In this document: in pieces, positions 37,208 through 45,783 of the stretch
Layout: each line of letters starts with the position of its first letter
How positions within the stretch are numbered: the stretch's first letter is position 1
NCBI GenBank assembly: GCA_019359075.1
Contig: JAHHIB010000009.1
Location: forward strand, 62,001 to 126,000
Direction: 5' to 3'
DNA: 64,000 bases
From: Kalymmatonema hyalinum WJT4-NPBG1
Lineage (GTDB): Bacteria > Cyanobacteriota > Cyanobacteriia > Cyanobacteriales > Nostocaceae
Notes under the pieces: generated by a model
Told to the model about the DNA's origin: nothing
The model's database searches: none
The model's input: only the letters and a program-made list of their open reading frames with translations
Translations under genes and position numbers: made by a program

Positions 37208-37640
37208 ATGAATACAGAGCGGTACCATCTTGCCCAAGTCAATATAGCTACCTTGCGTGCGCCACTAGACGCTCCAGAGATGGCAGACTTTGTTGCTCAA
37301 ATCCGAAGCATTAATGCAATTGCTGACGCTGATCCTGGTTTTGTATGGCGGTTACGCAGTGAAGGTGCAGACGATGCCACCAGTATCCGTGCTTTTGAGG
37401 ATGAGCGAATTCTGCTCACCCTAACGGTATGGGAGCCGCTAGAAGCGCTGTCAAATTATGTTTATCGTAGTGCTCACGCTGGTGTGATGCGCGATGCTCC
37501 GGAGGAGCCGCCCAAAGGGCGATCGCCGCCGTTGGTTTGAAAAAGCCGATCAACCTATCTTGGCGTTGTGGTGGATTCTAGCACGACACACTCCCACAGT
37601 TGCAGAAGCAAAAGAGCGGTTAGAACATTTGCGGCGTTAG
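37208..37640 (+). pseudogene. DUF3291 gene frameshifted by a palindromic repeat
   Basis: The first frame gives HLAQVNIATLRAPLDAPEM ... YVYRSAHAGVMR, a DUF3291 protein up to about residue 97, then APEEPPKGRSPP and a stop at 37540. The rest of the family's C-terminus, WFEKADQPILALWWILARHTPTVAEAKERL, follows in another frame to a TAG at 37640. Between them is a GATGCTCCGGAGGAGCCG...GGGCGATCGC unit (37481-37514), nearly the same as one inside the GGDEF gene at ~52.87 kb. The insertion accounts for the frameshift. DUF3291 belongs to the dimeric alpha/beta-barrel (antibiotic monooxygenase-like) fold. Confidence 0.8.
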
Positions 37641-37721
37641 GGTTCGACCTTATATGCCTTCTCTTTTAGCAAGCCATTTCCTAGCCCGGAAGCGGTTATT
37701 CCTAGTTCAAACGCCTTGATT

Positions 37722-38189
37722 TCACTGCATGGTGGGATCAGGTACTAAGTATTGGTCAAACCTTTGCATCAATTCTATGAGTTCTTCCTTGCTTGGTTGC
37801 CGACCATCCTTTGTCAGTTCCGCTAATCCCTCAAAGTATTTCTCCCGTGAGTCCGCCGGACAAAACATAATTAGCAATGTAGCTTGCTTCTGCCCAGGAT
37901 TTGAGAAACCATGAGGAGTGTTTTCAGGGACTAGCATGAAAGTCCCAGGCTGTGCGATCACCTTGCGCTGATCGAGTAGAAGTTCCACCTCACCATCGAC
38001 AACATAAAACATCTCTGTAAGTTGCTTGTGCAAGTGAGGGCTTGCACCTTCAGTACCTGGCTCCATCACAAACTCGAACAGACCAAAGTGACCATTGGTA
38101 TCTTTGCCAGTTACTTTGAATGTGCACGTGCTGGTTTTGATTGTGACCGATTTACCCTCTCCTGGTTGCAAGATTAACGGTAAAGACAT
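37722..38189 (-). CDS. Cupin-domain protein
   Basis: 155 aa single cupin_2 barrel. Motif 1 is GASPHLHKQLTEMFYVVDGEVEL (G-x5-HxH-x-E-like, metal ligands His-His and Glu) and motif 2 PGTFMLVPENTPHGFSN with the last His. AGGAGG precedes the ATG. Small cytosolic cupins of this sort are dioxygenases, isomerases or sensors; no finer call is possible. It is 198 bases downstream of the RidA operon on the same strand; the gap holds a 31-base TGTAGAGACG palindrome (38301-38331). Confidence 0.85.
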   Translation of the reverse strand: MSLPLILQPGEGKSVTIKTSTCTFKVTGKDTNGHFGLFEFVMEPGTEGASPHLHKQLTEMFYVVDGEVELLLDQRKVIAQPGTFMLVPENTPHGFSNPGQKQATLLIMFCPADSREKYFEGLAELTKDGRQPSKEELIELMQRFDQYLVPDPTMQ

Positions 38190-38300
38190 AAATGCCTCCT
38201 ATGAAGTTATATTGAGGGACAGGGGTTGAATGCCTCCCACTAGTAGAGTGCGGCAAAAATACACGCTCCAGTTAGGAATAGCTACAAAAGTGATTGCCTA

Positions 38301-38331
38301 TGTAGAGACGTTGCAGTGCAACGTCTTTACA
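38301..38331. repeat. TGTAGAGACG palindromic repeat
   Basis: TGTAGAGACGTTGCA and a nearly exact complement around one base. It belongs to the same family as the palindrome inside the chlH-type gene at 61895-61924. Confidence 0.8.
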
Positions 38332-38387
38332 CGCATGCAATTGTGACAAATAACCTTTAACTCAACAGTATTGGGCTATAAGGATAA

Positions 38388-38804
38388 TTAATTCTCTGGA
38401 ATTACCGCAACTGCATCAATTTCAAACAACATACCATCAAGCGCAAGCTTCGGCACAGGAATTAACGTACTTGCTGGCTTTCGATCACCCCACATTGCAT
38501 TTCTTTCCATAGATATTAGACGTTGTTTCTCTTCGTTGTGATCGACCGAAAGCACGGTAATCTTGACAACATCTTCCGGACGTGCCCCAGCTGCTGCCAA
38601 GGCAATGCGAAGATTTGTAAAAGACTGCTTCAACTGGGTAGTAAAGTCGTCGGATATAAGATTGCCATTCTCATCCGCACCATATTGACCGGAAATATAT
38701 ACCGTGGTTGAGCCTGGTGACGCAGCAACCACATGGGTGTAGCCATATGAGGATGGATTATTTAACCCTGCTGGATTAATGAATTTAAGTCCTTCATTCA
38801 CCAT
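38388..38804 (-). CDS. RidA/YjgF family protein
   Basis: 138 aa, RidA superfamily. Seen: the GxxxxxSxQ-type VYISGQYGADENGNLI, LKQSFTNLRIALAAAGARPEDVVKITVLSVD, and the closing PVPKLALDGMLFEIDAVAVIP with the L-EIDAVA signature. Classical RidA deaminates reactive enamines and has an Arg in the CRV/E-CxAA region; here ASTLIPVPKL lacks the usual R-S-C motif, so it may be a non-deaminase subgroup member. AGGAGG precedes the start. It lies 18 bases downstream of an SDR gene, in the same operon. Confidence 0.88.
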   Translation of the reverse strand: MVNEGLKFINPAGLNNPSSYGYTHVVAASPGSTTVYISGQYGADENGNLISDDFTTQLKQSFTNLRIALAAAGARPEDVVKITVLSVDHNEEKQRLISMERNAMWGDRKPASTLIPVPKLALDGMLFEIDAVAVIPEN

Positions 38805-38822
38805 TGAAATTACCTCCTTGAG

Positions 38823-39593
38823 CTATCCAGCATTGACGTAGGAGTTTTCTAATGTCTGACCCCAATTTTCTTCCTGAGCTTGGAATCTTTGTCCATTGAC
38901 GTGGCGTGATTCATCCGAAGCTAGGTAAATAAACACTTCAGTAACATCTGCTGGATTGGCCCATTGCGTAGGGTCTTCCTCTGGTTCTGCTGCACGATGC
39001 ATAGCAGTGTTCATATCTCCCGGATCTACCCAATTGACACGCACACCACTGTCTTCAAGTTCCGCCGCCCATGTCTGGGACATCCCTTCAATACCGAATT
39101 TCGAGATGCCATAAGCGCCCCAACTAGGGTAACCATTTACCCCTGCATCACTCGTGACGTTGATGATGGAACCGCCATTTTCAATCATCGCTGGTAATGC
39201 CTTTTTAATGAGTAAAAATGGGGCGATTAAATTGGTGTTGATAACATTACGAAAATCCTCAAGCGGGTAGTCGAGTAAGTAAGGCATGGGAGAGGGACCA
39301 ATGCTCGATGCATTATTAACTAAAACATCAATACGACCATTGAATTCGCATAAAGTTGCCGCAACAACACGCTCGATATCTTCGTGCTTAGTTAAATCAG
39401 CGCCAATGATGAGAACTTGTGTTTTGGGCGCAATTTCGTGGATATCTTTACGCACTTGATTCAGCCACTCAACATTACGCGCCACAATAGATATTCCTGC
39501 TGCTCCTTCTTGAGCAAAATTAATTGCGAGTTGCCTTCCTAATCCTTGCGATGCCCCCGTGATTAAGGCATACTTTCCTTGTAATCTATTCAT
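38823..39593 (-). CDS. Short-chain dehydrogenase/reductase
   Basis: 256 aa from the ATG at 39593, with AAGGAG seven bases before it; an upstream extension in frame to 39731 is not credible. Cofactor site TGASQGLG (residues ~12-19), NNAS, catalytic Ser in NVTSDAG, and YGISK. The Arg in VARNVEWL after strand 2 suggests NADP(H). The PGDMNTAMH and QWANPADVTEVFIYLASDES segments are normal. The substrate is unknown. Third in the run VOC - SDR - SDR - RidA. Confidence 0.9.
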   Translation of the reverse strand: MNRLQGKYALITGASQGLGRQLAINFAQEGAAGISIVARNVEWLNQVRKDIHEIAPKTQVLIIGADLTKHEDIERVVAATLCEFNGRIDVLVNNASSIGPSPMPYLLDYPLEDFRNVINTNLIAPFLLIKKALPAMIENGGSIINVTSDAGVNGYPSWGAYGISKFGIEGMSQTWAAELEDSGVRVNWVDPGDMNTAMHRAAEPEEDPTQWANPADVTEVFIYLASDESRHVNGQRFQAQEENWGQTLENSYVNAG

Positions 39594-39609
39594 GTTCTGC
39601 TCCTTTATA

Positions 39610-40326
39610 TTACCAGTCAATTGATTGGCGATCGCGGAAGAATCCACCCGTTGCACCTCCATCAGGAAGAGTTGCCAGCCACACAATGGTATCGACTCCT
39701 TGTTCTGGTGTGCGGGGTGCATTTGGACCACCCATATCGGTTTTCACCCAACCAGGGCAAACTGAATTTACTAATATGTTTGTGCCTTGTAATTCGTTAG
39801 AGAAAATCCGCGTTAAGGCATTCAAAGCGGCTTTGGAAATGCGATACGCAGGGTAGCCACTTCCCATATCAGTCAGTTGTCCCGCGCCCGAAGAAACATT
39901 CACTATCCGTCCATAATTTTGTTTCTGCATCAACCCAATGAGCGCCTGAGTCACTTGCAAAACACCGTATACATTCGTTTCCATCGTTTGCCGCAGAGTG
40001 TCAATTTTGGCATCAAACACACTGTTTCCACTTGTTTGAGAATCGATGTAGATGGCTGCGTTATTCACTAAGACATCGAGTTTGCCAAACTGCTGACGAA
40101 TAAAGTTAGCTAATTGTTGACTGCTTTCATCATTAGTGACATCAAGGGGATGAAAAATGACATTCAAACCTTCAGCTTGTAACTTTTGGGCAGCAGCTTT
40201 GCCTTTTGCTTCATCTCGGCTGGTGAGAATTACCTGATATCCTTTCTTAGCTAACTGACGAGAAGCTTCAAATCCCAAACCGCGATTTCCACCCGTTACT
40301 ACTGCAACTTTCTGTGTTGTAGTCAT
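39610..40326 (-). CDS. Short-chain dehydrogenase, carbonyl-reductase-like
   Basis: 238 aa. TGGNRGLG cofactor motif, LTSRDEAKG (Arg after strand 2, NADPH-type), NNAAIY, NVSSGAG with the catalytic Ser, and YRISKAALN with Tyr-Lys. The C-terminus PEQGVDTIVWLATLPDGGATGGFFRDRQ matches carbonyl reductase/menthone-type SDRs. AGGAG supports the start. It is 16 bases from the next SDR gene, so they are translated from one message; the pair are not close copies of each other. Confidence 0.92.
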   Translation of the reverse strand: MTTTQKVAVVTGGNRGLGFEASRQLAKKGYQVILTSRDEAKGKAAAQKLQAEGLNVIFHPLDVTNDESSQQLANFIRQQFGKLDVLVNNAAIYIDSQTSGNSVFDAKIDTLRQTMETNVYGVLQVTQALIGLMQKQNYGRIVNVSSGAGQLTDMGSGYPAYRISKAALNALTRIFSNELQGTNILVNSVCPGWVKTDMGGPNAPRTPEQGVDTIVWLATLPDGGATGGFFRDRQSIDW

Positions 40327-40382
40327 TGTTTATTCTCCTGTTGGGTAATAGTAGTAGGCGCTGAAGCACCCACCATAAGCCA

Positions 40383-40778
40383 TTATTTCAGTGCGTACTC
40401 TGGGTTATATTCAACCAACTCAATCTCATTTCCATCTGGGTCATTGACATAAATTCTCTGCTTAGTTTCAGGCGCTGTCATTGTGTAATATTCAATGTGC
40501 TCAGCATCAAGCAATTTTTTCATTGCTTCGCCATCTTTAATCACAAAGCCAACATGGTTTATACCTATACTTTCATAAGGCGTATGCACACGCTCTTGGT
40601 CACTTTCATCGTTGAGGGCAAGATAAAATTGGTTATTTCCCAAATGCATCCAGCGTCTACCCTCGAATACGCCTTCGGCGCGTACATACCAATCAGGAAA
40701 TAGGGTTTGGTAAAATTTCTTGGTTGCATTAATATCTTTGCAAGAAACGTTGATGTGTTCAAAGCGAATCAAGTTCAT
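40383..40778 (-). CDS. VOC (glyoxalase/dioxygenase) family protein
   Basis: 131 aa, two beta-alpha-beta-beta-beta modules. Metal ligand candidates are the His in FEHINVSC (~8), the His in GINHVGFV (~75) and the Glu in GNEIELVEY (~122), consistent with a metal-dependent enzyme. The family includes glyoxalases, extradiol dioxygenases and bleomycin-type resistance proteins. AAGGAG precedes the ATG. It is the first gene of the small redox/detoxification operon ending with RidA. Confidence 0.87.
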   Translation of the reverse strand: MNLIRFEHINVSCKDINATKKFYQTLFPDWYVRAEGVFEGRRWMHLGNNQFYLALNDESDQERVHTPYESIGINHVGFVIKDGEAMKKLLDAEHIEYYTMTAPETKQRIYVNDPDGNEIELVEYNPEYALK

Positions 40779-40976
40779 ATTTTGCTCCTTTTGGTTTCAA
40801 AATATAGAGTGATTTCTCGTTCCCTGGCTCTGCCAGAAAATGCTTATTGTTTGACGCTTCGCCTTTCTTCAAAAGATAGTCAAAAAACTTATGGACAAAA
40901 AACTTATGGAGAATGTGAGGCGGAGCCTCAGGGAATGCGTTACCAGGCTGAGCCTGGTAACGAGAAGTACCAGGAA

Positions 40977-41750
40977 TTATCCTAAAGCAATATCCAAAAA
41001 CATCATGACGACAAAGCCAAACATGACACCAATGGTTCCTTCTTTTTCTAAACCTTTACGATGAGATTCTGGGATAATTTCATCACTAATAACAAACAAC
41101 ATTGCTCCCGCTGCAAACGCCATTGCCCAAGGCAATATAAAATTAGCAATACTCACCACACCAGCACCAATCACACCGCCAATTGGTTCGACTAAACCTG
41201 TCAGCAGCGAAATCCACAAAGCATAACCTCGTGAATATTTTTCACCTACCAAAGCTAATGCTACGACTAAACCTTCAGGAATATTCTGCAAACCAATACC
41301 CAAAGCAACGGGAATCCCATCGGTAATATTGTTATTGCCAAAATTTACTCCCACAGCTAATCCTTCGGGGAAGTTGTGAATGGTAATTGCGGCAATAAAT
41401 AGCCAAATTCGTTTTAGATTACTGCCACGAACGCTTTCTTCCTCCTTGAAAAAGTGTTCGTGCGGCAATAACTTATGTGCCAGTTGCAGAAATACTCCGC
41501 CTAGCAAAATACCGATGACGATAATTAAGGCTGCATTTGCTTTGGAGTAACCTTGGGCGATCGCTGCTTCCGTACCAGGCACAATTAATGAAAACGATGT
41601 CGCCGCTAACATCACTCCCCCACCAAACCCCAGCATAATTCCCTGCACTCGCTGCGTAAGATTTATTGGCAGTAAAATCGGCAAGGCACCGAGAACTGTA
41701 GCAAGTCCTGCACCTAAACTAGCAACTGCACCGATAACAAGGCTTTGCAT
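40977..41750 (-). CDS. ZIP family metal transporter
   Basis: 257 aa with about eight transmembrane helices. The metal-binding helix-4 motif HNFPEGLAVG and helix-5 NIPEGLVVALAL are intact, and the loop before has the histidine-containing HKLLPHEHFFKEEE. This is the GufA/ZIP11-like bacterial subgroup, importing Zn2+ or similar divalent ions into the cytosol. No Zur-type operator was recognised. Between it and the VOC gene lies ~200 bases of palindromic repeat DNA (CAGGCTGAGCCTGG, 40943-40956). Confidence 0.9.
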   Translation of the reverse strand: MQSLVIGAVASLGAGLATVLGALPILLPINLTQRVQGIMLGFGGGVMLAATSFSLIVPGTEAAIAQGYSKANAALIIVIGILLGGVFLQLAHKLLPHEHFFKEEESVRGSNLKRIWLFIAAITIHNFPEGLAVGVNFGNNNITDGIPVALGIGLQNIPEGLVVALALVGEKYSRGYALWISLLTGLVEPIGGVIGAGVVSIANFILPWAMAFAAGAMLFVISDEIIPESHRKGLEKEGTIGVMFGFVVMMFLDIALG

Positions 41751-41921
41751 ACTTGGGGTTCTTTATTTAATCTTCCTGATTTAAATCATAGTCGGTATGA
41801 TTATGAGTTGCAACTATTTCGCAAAAAAATCGCTGACATTTTGTCTGCCTGCGATTATCCGATAAGTGTTAGGGTAGTGCAAAATTCTCTGAAAGTATTG
41901 GCAAATCTAGCTTTGTGCGTT

Positions 41922-42281
41922 TTACAAGGGATACGAAGAACTCACTTCCTCGTTCAAGCCGCAGACCATGTTGTTGTTGTCAGTTGGGTTGTAAGCCATC
42001 AAGTCAGCGACTTGCGCTTTGTTAAGTCTACTAACGTAGACGCGCCTTGTCGTTTGGTCAACCTGAGCTTCACTATATGGCAGTAGTACCTGTTTGCCAG
42101 TCATTGAGTCATTGAGATCGACAACTAGGTACTGAGAATGTCCGGCTTCATCGACTAAGATTTCCACCACTTGTCCCGCCTTTTCCTCTTGAGCGGTGTA
42201 AACCTCAAACTGCATGAGCTTATGCTCTCTAAAAGAGCGACGGGAACTCGCTTCAAAGTCTTCGATTCTTGAAAGCGCCAT
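41922..42281 (-). CDS. PRC-barrel domain protein
   Basis: 119 aa from the ATG at 42281, which has AGGAG seven bases upstream (the ORF is open to 42353 but the upstream part is not protein-like). The core EVYTAQEEKAGQVVEILVDEAGHSQYLVVDLND...GKQVLLPYSEAQVDQTTRRVYV is a PRC-barrel as in photosynthetic reaction-centre H and RimM. Small stand-alone PRC-barrel proteins are common in cyanobacteria and often stress-induced. Function unknown. Confidence 0.85.
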   Translation of the reverse strand: MALSRIEDFEASSRRSFREHKLMQFEVYTAQEEKAGQVVEILVDEAGHSQYLVVDLNDSMTGKQVLLPYSEAQVDQTTRRVYVSRLNKAQVADLMAYNPTDNNNMVCGLNEEVSSSYPL

Positions 42282-42417
42282 AGTTTTCTCCTGTTTTGTG
42301 TCTAGTTTTTTGTTGTGTGATGTCTTGTCACCGACTAGTAAAACCTTGCCCACCTTAATTGAGTCGCTGACTACGGCTCTACTTTTGGGGGTGGTTAGCT
42401 AGGTAATTAAACTCTCC

Positions 42418-42676
42418 TCACATTTGAAAACTCTCTGCCAATTCATCCTTTGGGCAAATAGTTAGTTCCTTTGGCTTGCACCATTGAATCTGAACAGTAA
42501 TTCCTTGTGCTCCTTCGTTTAGGAGATCCTCAATGTAACCATCTTGGTCAACAATAGCTTGCTGAGCACTCAAGGGAAGGTCCAAAGTAGTAGGTACAGC
42601 AGGGCTTAGAGGAGACTATTTCTATCCACCAGCCCTTTTCCATTGGCTCCTTTTCAATGATTTCTGCTAAATTCAT
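42418..42676 (-). pseudogene. DUF1816 gene with a single frameshift
   Basis: Starting at 42676: GWWIEIVSSKPCCTYYFGP, then a break; a second frame continues SAQQAIVDQDGYIEDLLNEG, AQGITVQIQWCKPKELTI and a stop at 42418. The two pieces make one DUF1816 protein of ~85 residues if one base is removed near 42575. DUF1816 is a cyanobacterial family found also in phycobilisome-related linker contexts. AGGAAA precedes the start. Either a recent frameshift mutation or a sequencing error. Confidence 0.7.
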
Positions 42677-42993
42677 GCCAGTTTCCTGCAATTATCTTGA
42701 TTGGACTACCTACATTCACCTAAGGGATGAAATCAAGGCTCAAACCTGAGAATTGAGATGTCAACCAAACAGTAAGAAGAGGCATTGCTAAGCTAAACCT
42801 CTTCAAGAATGTGGTGCTTAAACTCTGGGGAGTTTTTTTAGAGAATATGCACAATATTCTGGCGAATCAAAGCTTTTTATTCGGCAAAGATTAAAAACTT
42901 ATTCTTTAGACTATAGAAAGTAGCAGTCAAATTCAGTAGGTGATTTACCCAATATAAGTAGGTAGATACCCGCTTTTAGAGAAATGTAAACTT
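42677..42993. other. Upstream region of serine hydrolase gene
   Basis: 317 bases. 42820-42840 has AAACTC/GAGTTT around TGGG followed by seven Ts, a weak terminator-like hairpin on the plus strand with no gene before it, so it may act as an attenuator in a leader. No ORF seen. Confidence 0.35.
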
Positions 42994-44079
42994 ATGGCAA
43001 ATCAAAAGGCACCTCCTCACTATATGGATACTAGGTTAGAAGATACTTTACAAGCGCAGCTCAACCAATCCCTTCACTTTACAGGCTGCATGGGTGTGAA
43101 TGTCGCTATCAATGATGAGAAACATGGACTCTGGTTAGGGAGCAGTGGTTTCTCTGATCTTGAGGCAAAGGAACCTCTTGGTATAAATCGCACATTTTAC
43201 ATTTACAGTATTACCAAAACTTTTGTTTCCGTTTGCTTATTGCGTTTAGCTCAGAATGGGTTGTTAAATTTAGATGATCCACTGACGAAATGGTTACCTG
43301 AAATGCCATTTCAGGATGGTGTCACCTTGCGTCGGTTACTAAATCATACAAGTGGAATACCGAGTTACACGAACCTTGAAGATTATTTGCCTGCTGTTTG
43401 TGAGAATCCTTCTGTTCCTTGGACACATGAGAAAGTTGCTGAATTAACCTGCACAGGAAAACTCGACTTTGAACCAGGAGAACGATGGAGTTATTCAAAT
43501 ACAGGTTATATGTTGCTGTATGAGGTGATTGAAGCTGTGAGTGGTAAGAAATTTGCTCAAGCATTAGAAGACAACGTATTTTCAGTACTGGATTTACAAA
43601 ATACTTATGTCGCCCATCATGTTGACACAAAAGGCGTTCTGACGCCTGGTTATTGCCGATACCTGAATTCAGAACGAATTATGGAGAATGTGATTCCTCG
43701 TTATCATCCAGACTGGTGTGCGACAGGACTCATTGCTTCTACGCCTGAAGAAGTGGTGAAATTTTTTGACGCTATCTTTTCAGGTAAATTGCTAGATTCT
43801 AAGCAGCTACAGCAAATGCTAACTCTTGTACCCACTGGTACTCACGAACCTTGGTATAAAAAACCTTGTTATGGTTTAGGAATTATGGCAGATCCTGAAT
43901 CCAAGTATGGTGAGAAGTATGGACATGGAGGAGGTGGTCCCGGCTATAATCTGTGGGCTATGCATTTACCCGATTTTCACGGAGGCAAACTGACGTTAGC
44001 TGTTTTTTGTAATACCTCTCTCGCAGATCATCCTTATGGAATGGTCAATGATTTATTGCGTGTTCTTGAATCCGCATAA
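42994..44079 (+). CDS. Serine hydrolase, class C beta-lactamase/DD-peptidase fold
   Basis: 361 aa (PF00144). Nucleophile SxxK is YSITK (S72, K75), the second motif YxN is in RWSYSNTGYM, and the third is HGGGGPGYN near the C-terminus (HGG type instead of KTG, usual in esterase-like members). No signal peptide, so it is cytosolic and unlikely to be a real beta-lactamase; family members are esterases, D-aminopeptidases or transpeptidase-like enzymes. It is monocistronic; a GGGCA/TGCCC palindrome follows at ~44110-44128. Confidence 0.9.
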   Translation: MANQKAPPHYMDTRLEDTLQAQLNQSLHFTGCMGVNVAINDEKHGLWLGSSGFSDLEAKEPLGINRTFYIYSITKTFVSVCLLRLAQNGLLNLDDPLTKWLPEMPFQDGVTLRRLLNHTSGIPSYTNLEDYLPAVCENPSVPWTHEKVAELTCTGKLDFEPGERWSYSNTGYMLLYEVIEAVSGKKFAQALEDNVFSVLDLQNTYVAHHVDTKGVLTPGYCRYLNSERIMENVIPRYHPDWCATGLIASTPEEVVKFFDAIFSGKLLDSKQLQQMLTLVPTGTHEPWYKKPCYGLGIMADPESKYGEKYGHGGGGPGYNLWAMHLPDFHGGKLTLAVFCNTSLADHPYGMVNDLLRVLESA

Positions 44080-44184
44080 GCTAATGTGCATTTAATTTGT
44101 AGTAACTGGACGGGCAAGATGCCCATCCCACAAAGGCTTTCTCAAAAGTGATAATGCCACAACAGCTGTGGTCATTAATTTTGC

Positions 44185-44217
44185 AAAAAAAATCGCTGCC
44201 GGAAAATGTCAGCGATT
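44185..44217 (-). terminator. Intrinsic terminator of the P450 transcript
   Basis: AATCGCTG (44191-44198) pairs with CAGCGATT (44210-44217); on the minus strand the stem is followed by eight Ts. Confidence 0.75.
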
Positions 44218-44321
44218 CAATTACATATATATATTTGGATAGATGAAAAACTCCTCTCGTGCTATTTTGCTAGAGGATTGTTTAACAATTCCCCTCGGCA
44301 CCATACAATGTGGCACCATGA

Positions 44322-45737
44322 TTATTCTTGGCGTGCAATGTTAATTTGGTAATCATCCTTGATCCTCTTGATCGGGAACTGAACAAACTTTGCTTTGCCC
44401 GTTGACTTCCAGTCAAACATACGTAGCATATGAGATGCGAACACCTTAGTGACCACCATCGTCATCTGTGCTCCTAGGCATGCGTGTACACCGCCCCCTA
44501 ACGGGATGAACTGATACATCTTCCCCTCCCCGCGCTCGGGCAGAAAGCGCTCTGGAGCAAATATTTCTGGTTCGTGAAAGTATTCTGCCATGATGTGCGC
44601 GATTCGTGGCTCTGCAGTCAGGACACAGCCCTTCTCATACAGCACACCATCCAGCACAACAGACTTGGTGAGTCGGCGATTAGCGGTGGAGCTGGGAGGT
44701 AGCGTGCGCAGTGTCTCTTTGATAGTCGCGTCTAGGAATACCATCTGTTTCAAATGCTCGGGTGAGAATATGCTGACATTGCTCTGTCCACCCATCACCT
44801 CTGCCTGTTCCTCCTTTAGCCGCTGCATCACCTGCGGATGCTGTCCTAGCAGGTATATGAGCGAAGATATCAGTCCAGAGATTTGGTAGTGTGACGCCCA
44901 TAACTCCAGCAGGCACTGGTTTTCAATCAAGGTATCACTAAATATTCCATCTGGATTTTCCTGCTGACTGGCTAGCATCATAGATAGAAAGTCCGTTGTG
45001 GCGTTCATGGCTCCGCCTTCTGCCCGTCGCCTTTTGACCACTGCACGCATGAAATCGAGCAGCGCACCGCGTGCCTTGAGTCCTCGACCGTATGCTGTGA
45101 AGCGGGACTTCCACTTGGACAAGCCATAAAAGCCATCAAAGAATGTCTTGTACAAAGCTTTTAGCTCTGCTTTGGAGGACACAGGTAGTCCTGCAAAAGT
45201 GTCTGGAGCAGAATCATCCAAGTTGACTCCCAGCAGCACAGTGGTGAGTACATCAAAGCAGATCTTCTCTACTGCAGGGTAAAGCGCCATTTGGCTGGGG
45301 GTAGTCCAACCTTGGACGCCATGCACGATTGTGTTATTTATGTGGGGGGTGTATCCATCAAGTGCACGTCCAGTAAGCCCAGGACCCAGTGCATTTTTGC
45401 GTTGGCGATGCAAGTCAGGGCGCTGGAACAGACTGTACTCGCCAAACATATCCATTGTGGTTTCTGGCAATGCAATCTCTGTATATTTCAAGTCCCCATT
45501 AAATGCCATTTGAATCGCTCTAGCAGAGCCGACAAAGATGGTAGTCCCACCAAAAACACCTGTGTTGAAGATAGGACCATACTCTTCGAGATTTTTGCGG
45601 CAAAACTGATCGGGATTCGCTATGTAATTAAACGTGTCGTACCACCTTGGCTTTCGTGGTGGAGTCGTAGTACCTGGAGGAGGCGCTTGTCCATCCTCTA
45701 GTACAAGTACCTCTTCAGTATTAGCAGTGTTTTGCAT
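44322..45737 (-). CDS. Cytochrome P450-like protein with atypical I-helix
   Basis: 471 aa. The haem-thiolate loop is FIPLGGGVHACLGAQ with the axial Cys; ExxR is in IKETLR, and the PERFLPERG meander is present. The I-helix, normally A/G-G-x-D/E-T-T, reads ELWASHYQISGLISS: the acid-alcohol pair that activates O2 is missing. It might use peroxide or act as an isomerase/dehydratase. There is no N-terminal membrane anchor. The N-terminus MQNTANTEEV is shared with the next gene upstream (MQNTANAEKT) as are bases before the ATG. The two genes, 46 bases apart, form an operon. Confidence 0.88.
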   Translation of the reverse strand: MQNTANTEEVLVLEDGQAPPPGTTTPPRKPRWYDTFNYIANPDQFCRKNLEEYGPIFNTGVFGGTTIFVGSARAIQMAFNGDLKYTEIALPETTMDMFGEYSLFQRPDLHRQRKNALGPGLTGRALDGYTPHINNTIVHGVQGWTTPSQMALYPAVEKICFDVLTTVLLGVNLDDSAPDTFAGLPVSSKAELKALYKTFFDGFYGLSKWKSRFTAYGRGLKARGALLDFMRAVVKRRRAEGGAMNATTDFLSMMLASQQENPDGIFSDTLIENQCLLELWASHYQISGLISSLIYLLGQHPQVMQRLKEEQAEVMGGQSNVSIFSPEHLKQMVFLDATIKETLRTLPPSSTANRRLTKSVVLDGVLYEKGCVLTAEPRIAHIMAEYFHEPEIFAPERFLPERGEGKMYQFIPLGGGVHACLGAQMTMVVTKVFASHMLRMFDWKSTGKAKFVQFPIKRIKDDYQINIARQE

Positions 45738-45783
45738 AGCCTTACCAAGTTCAACTCAACAAGCGTGACTGATAACTTAAGCT

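Noticed and set aside
37640-37660. GGTTCGACC resembling a tRNA T-arm
   Set aside because: No cloverleaf can be built around it; no tRNA was found anywhere in the window.
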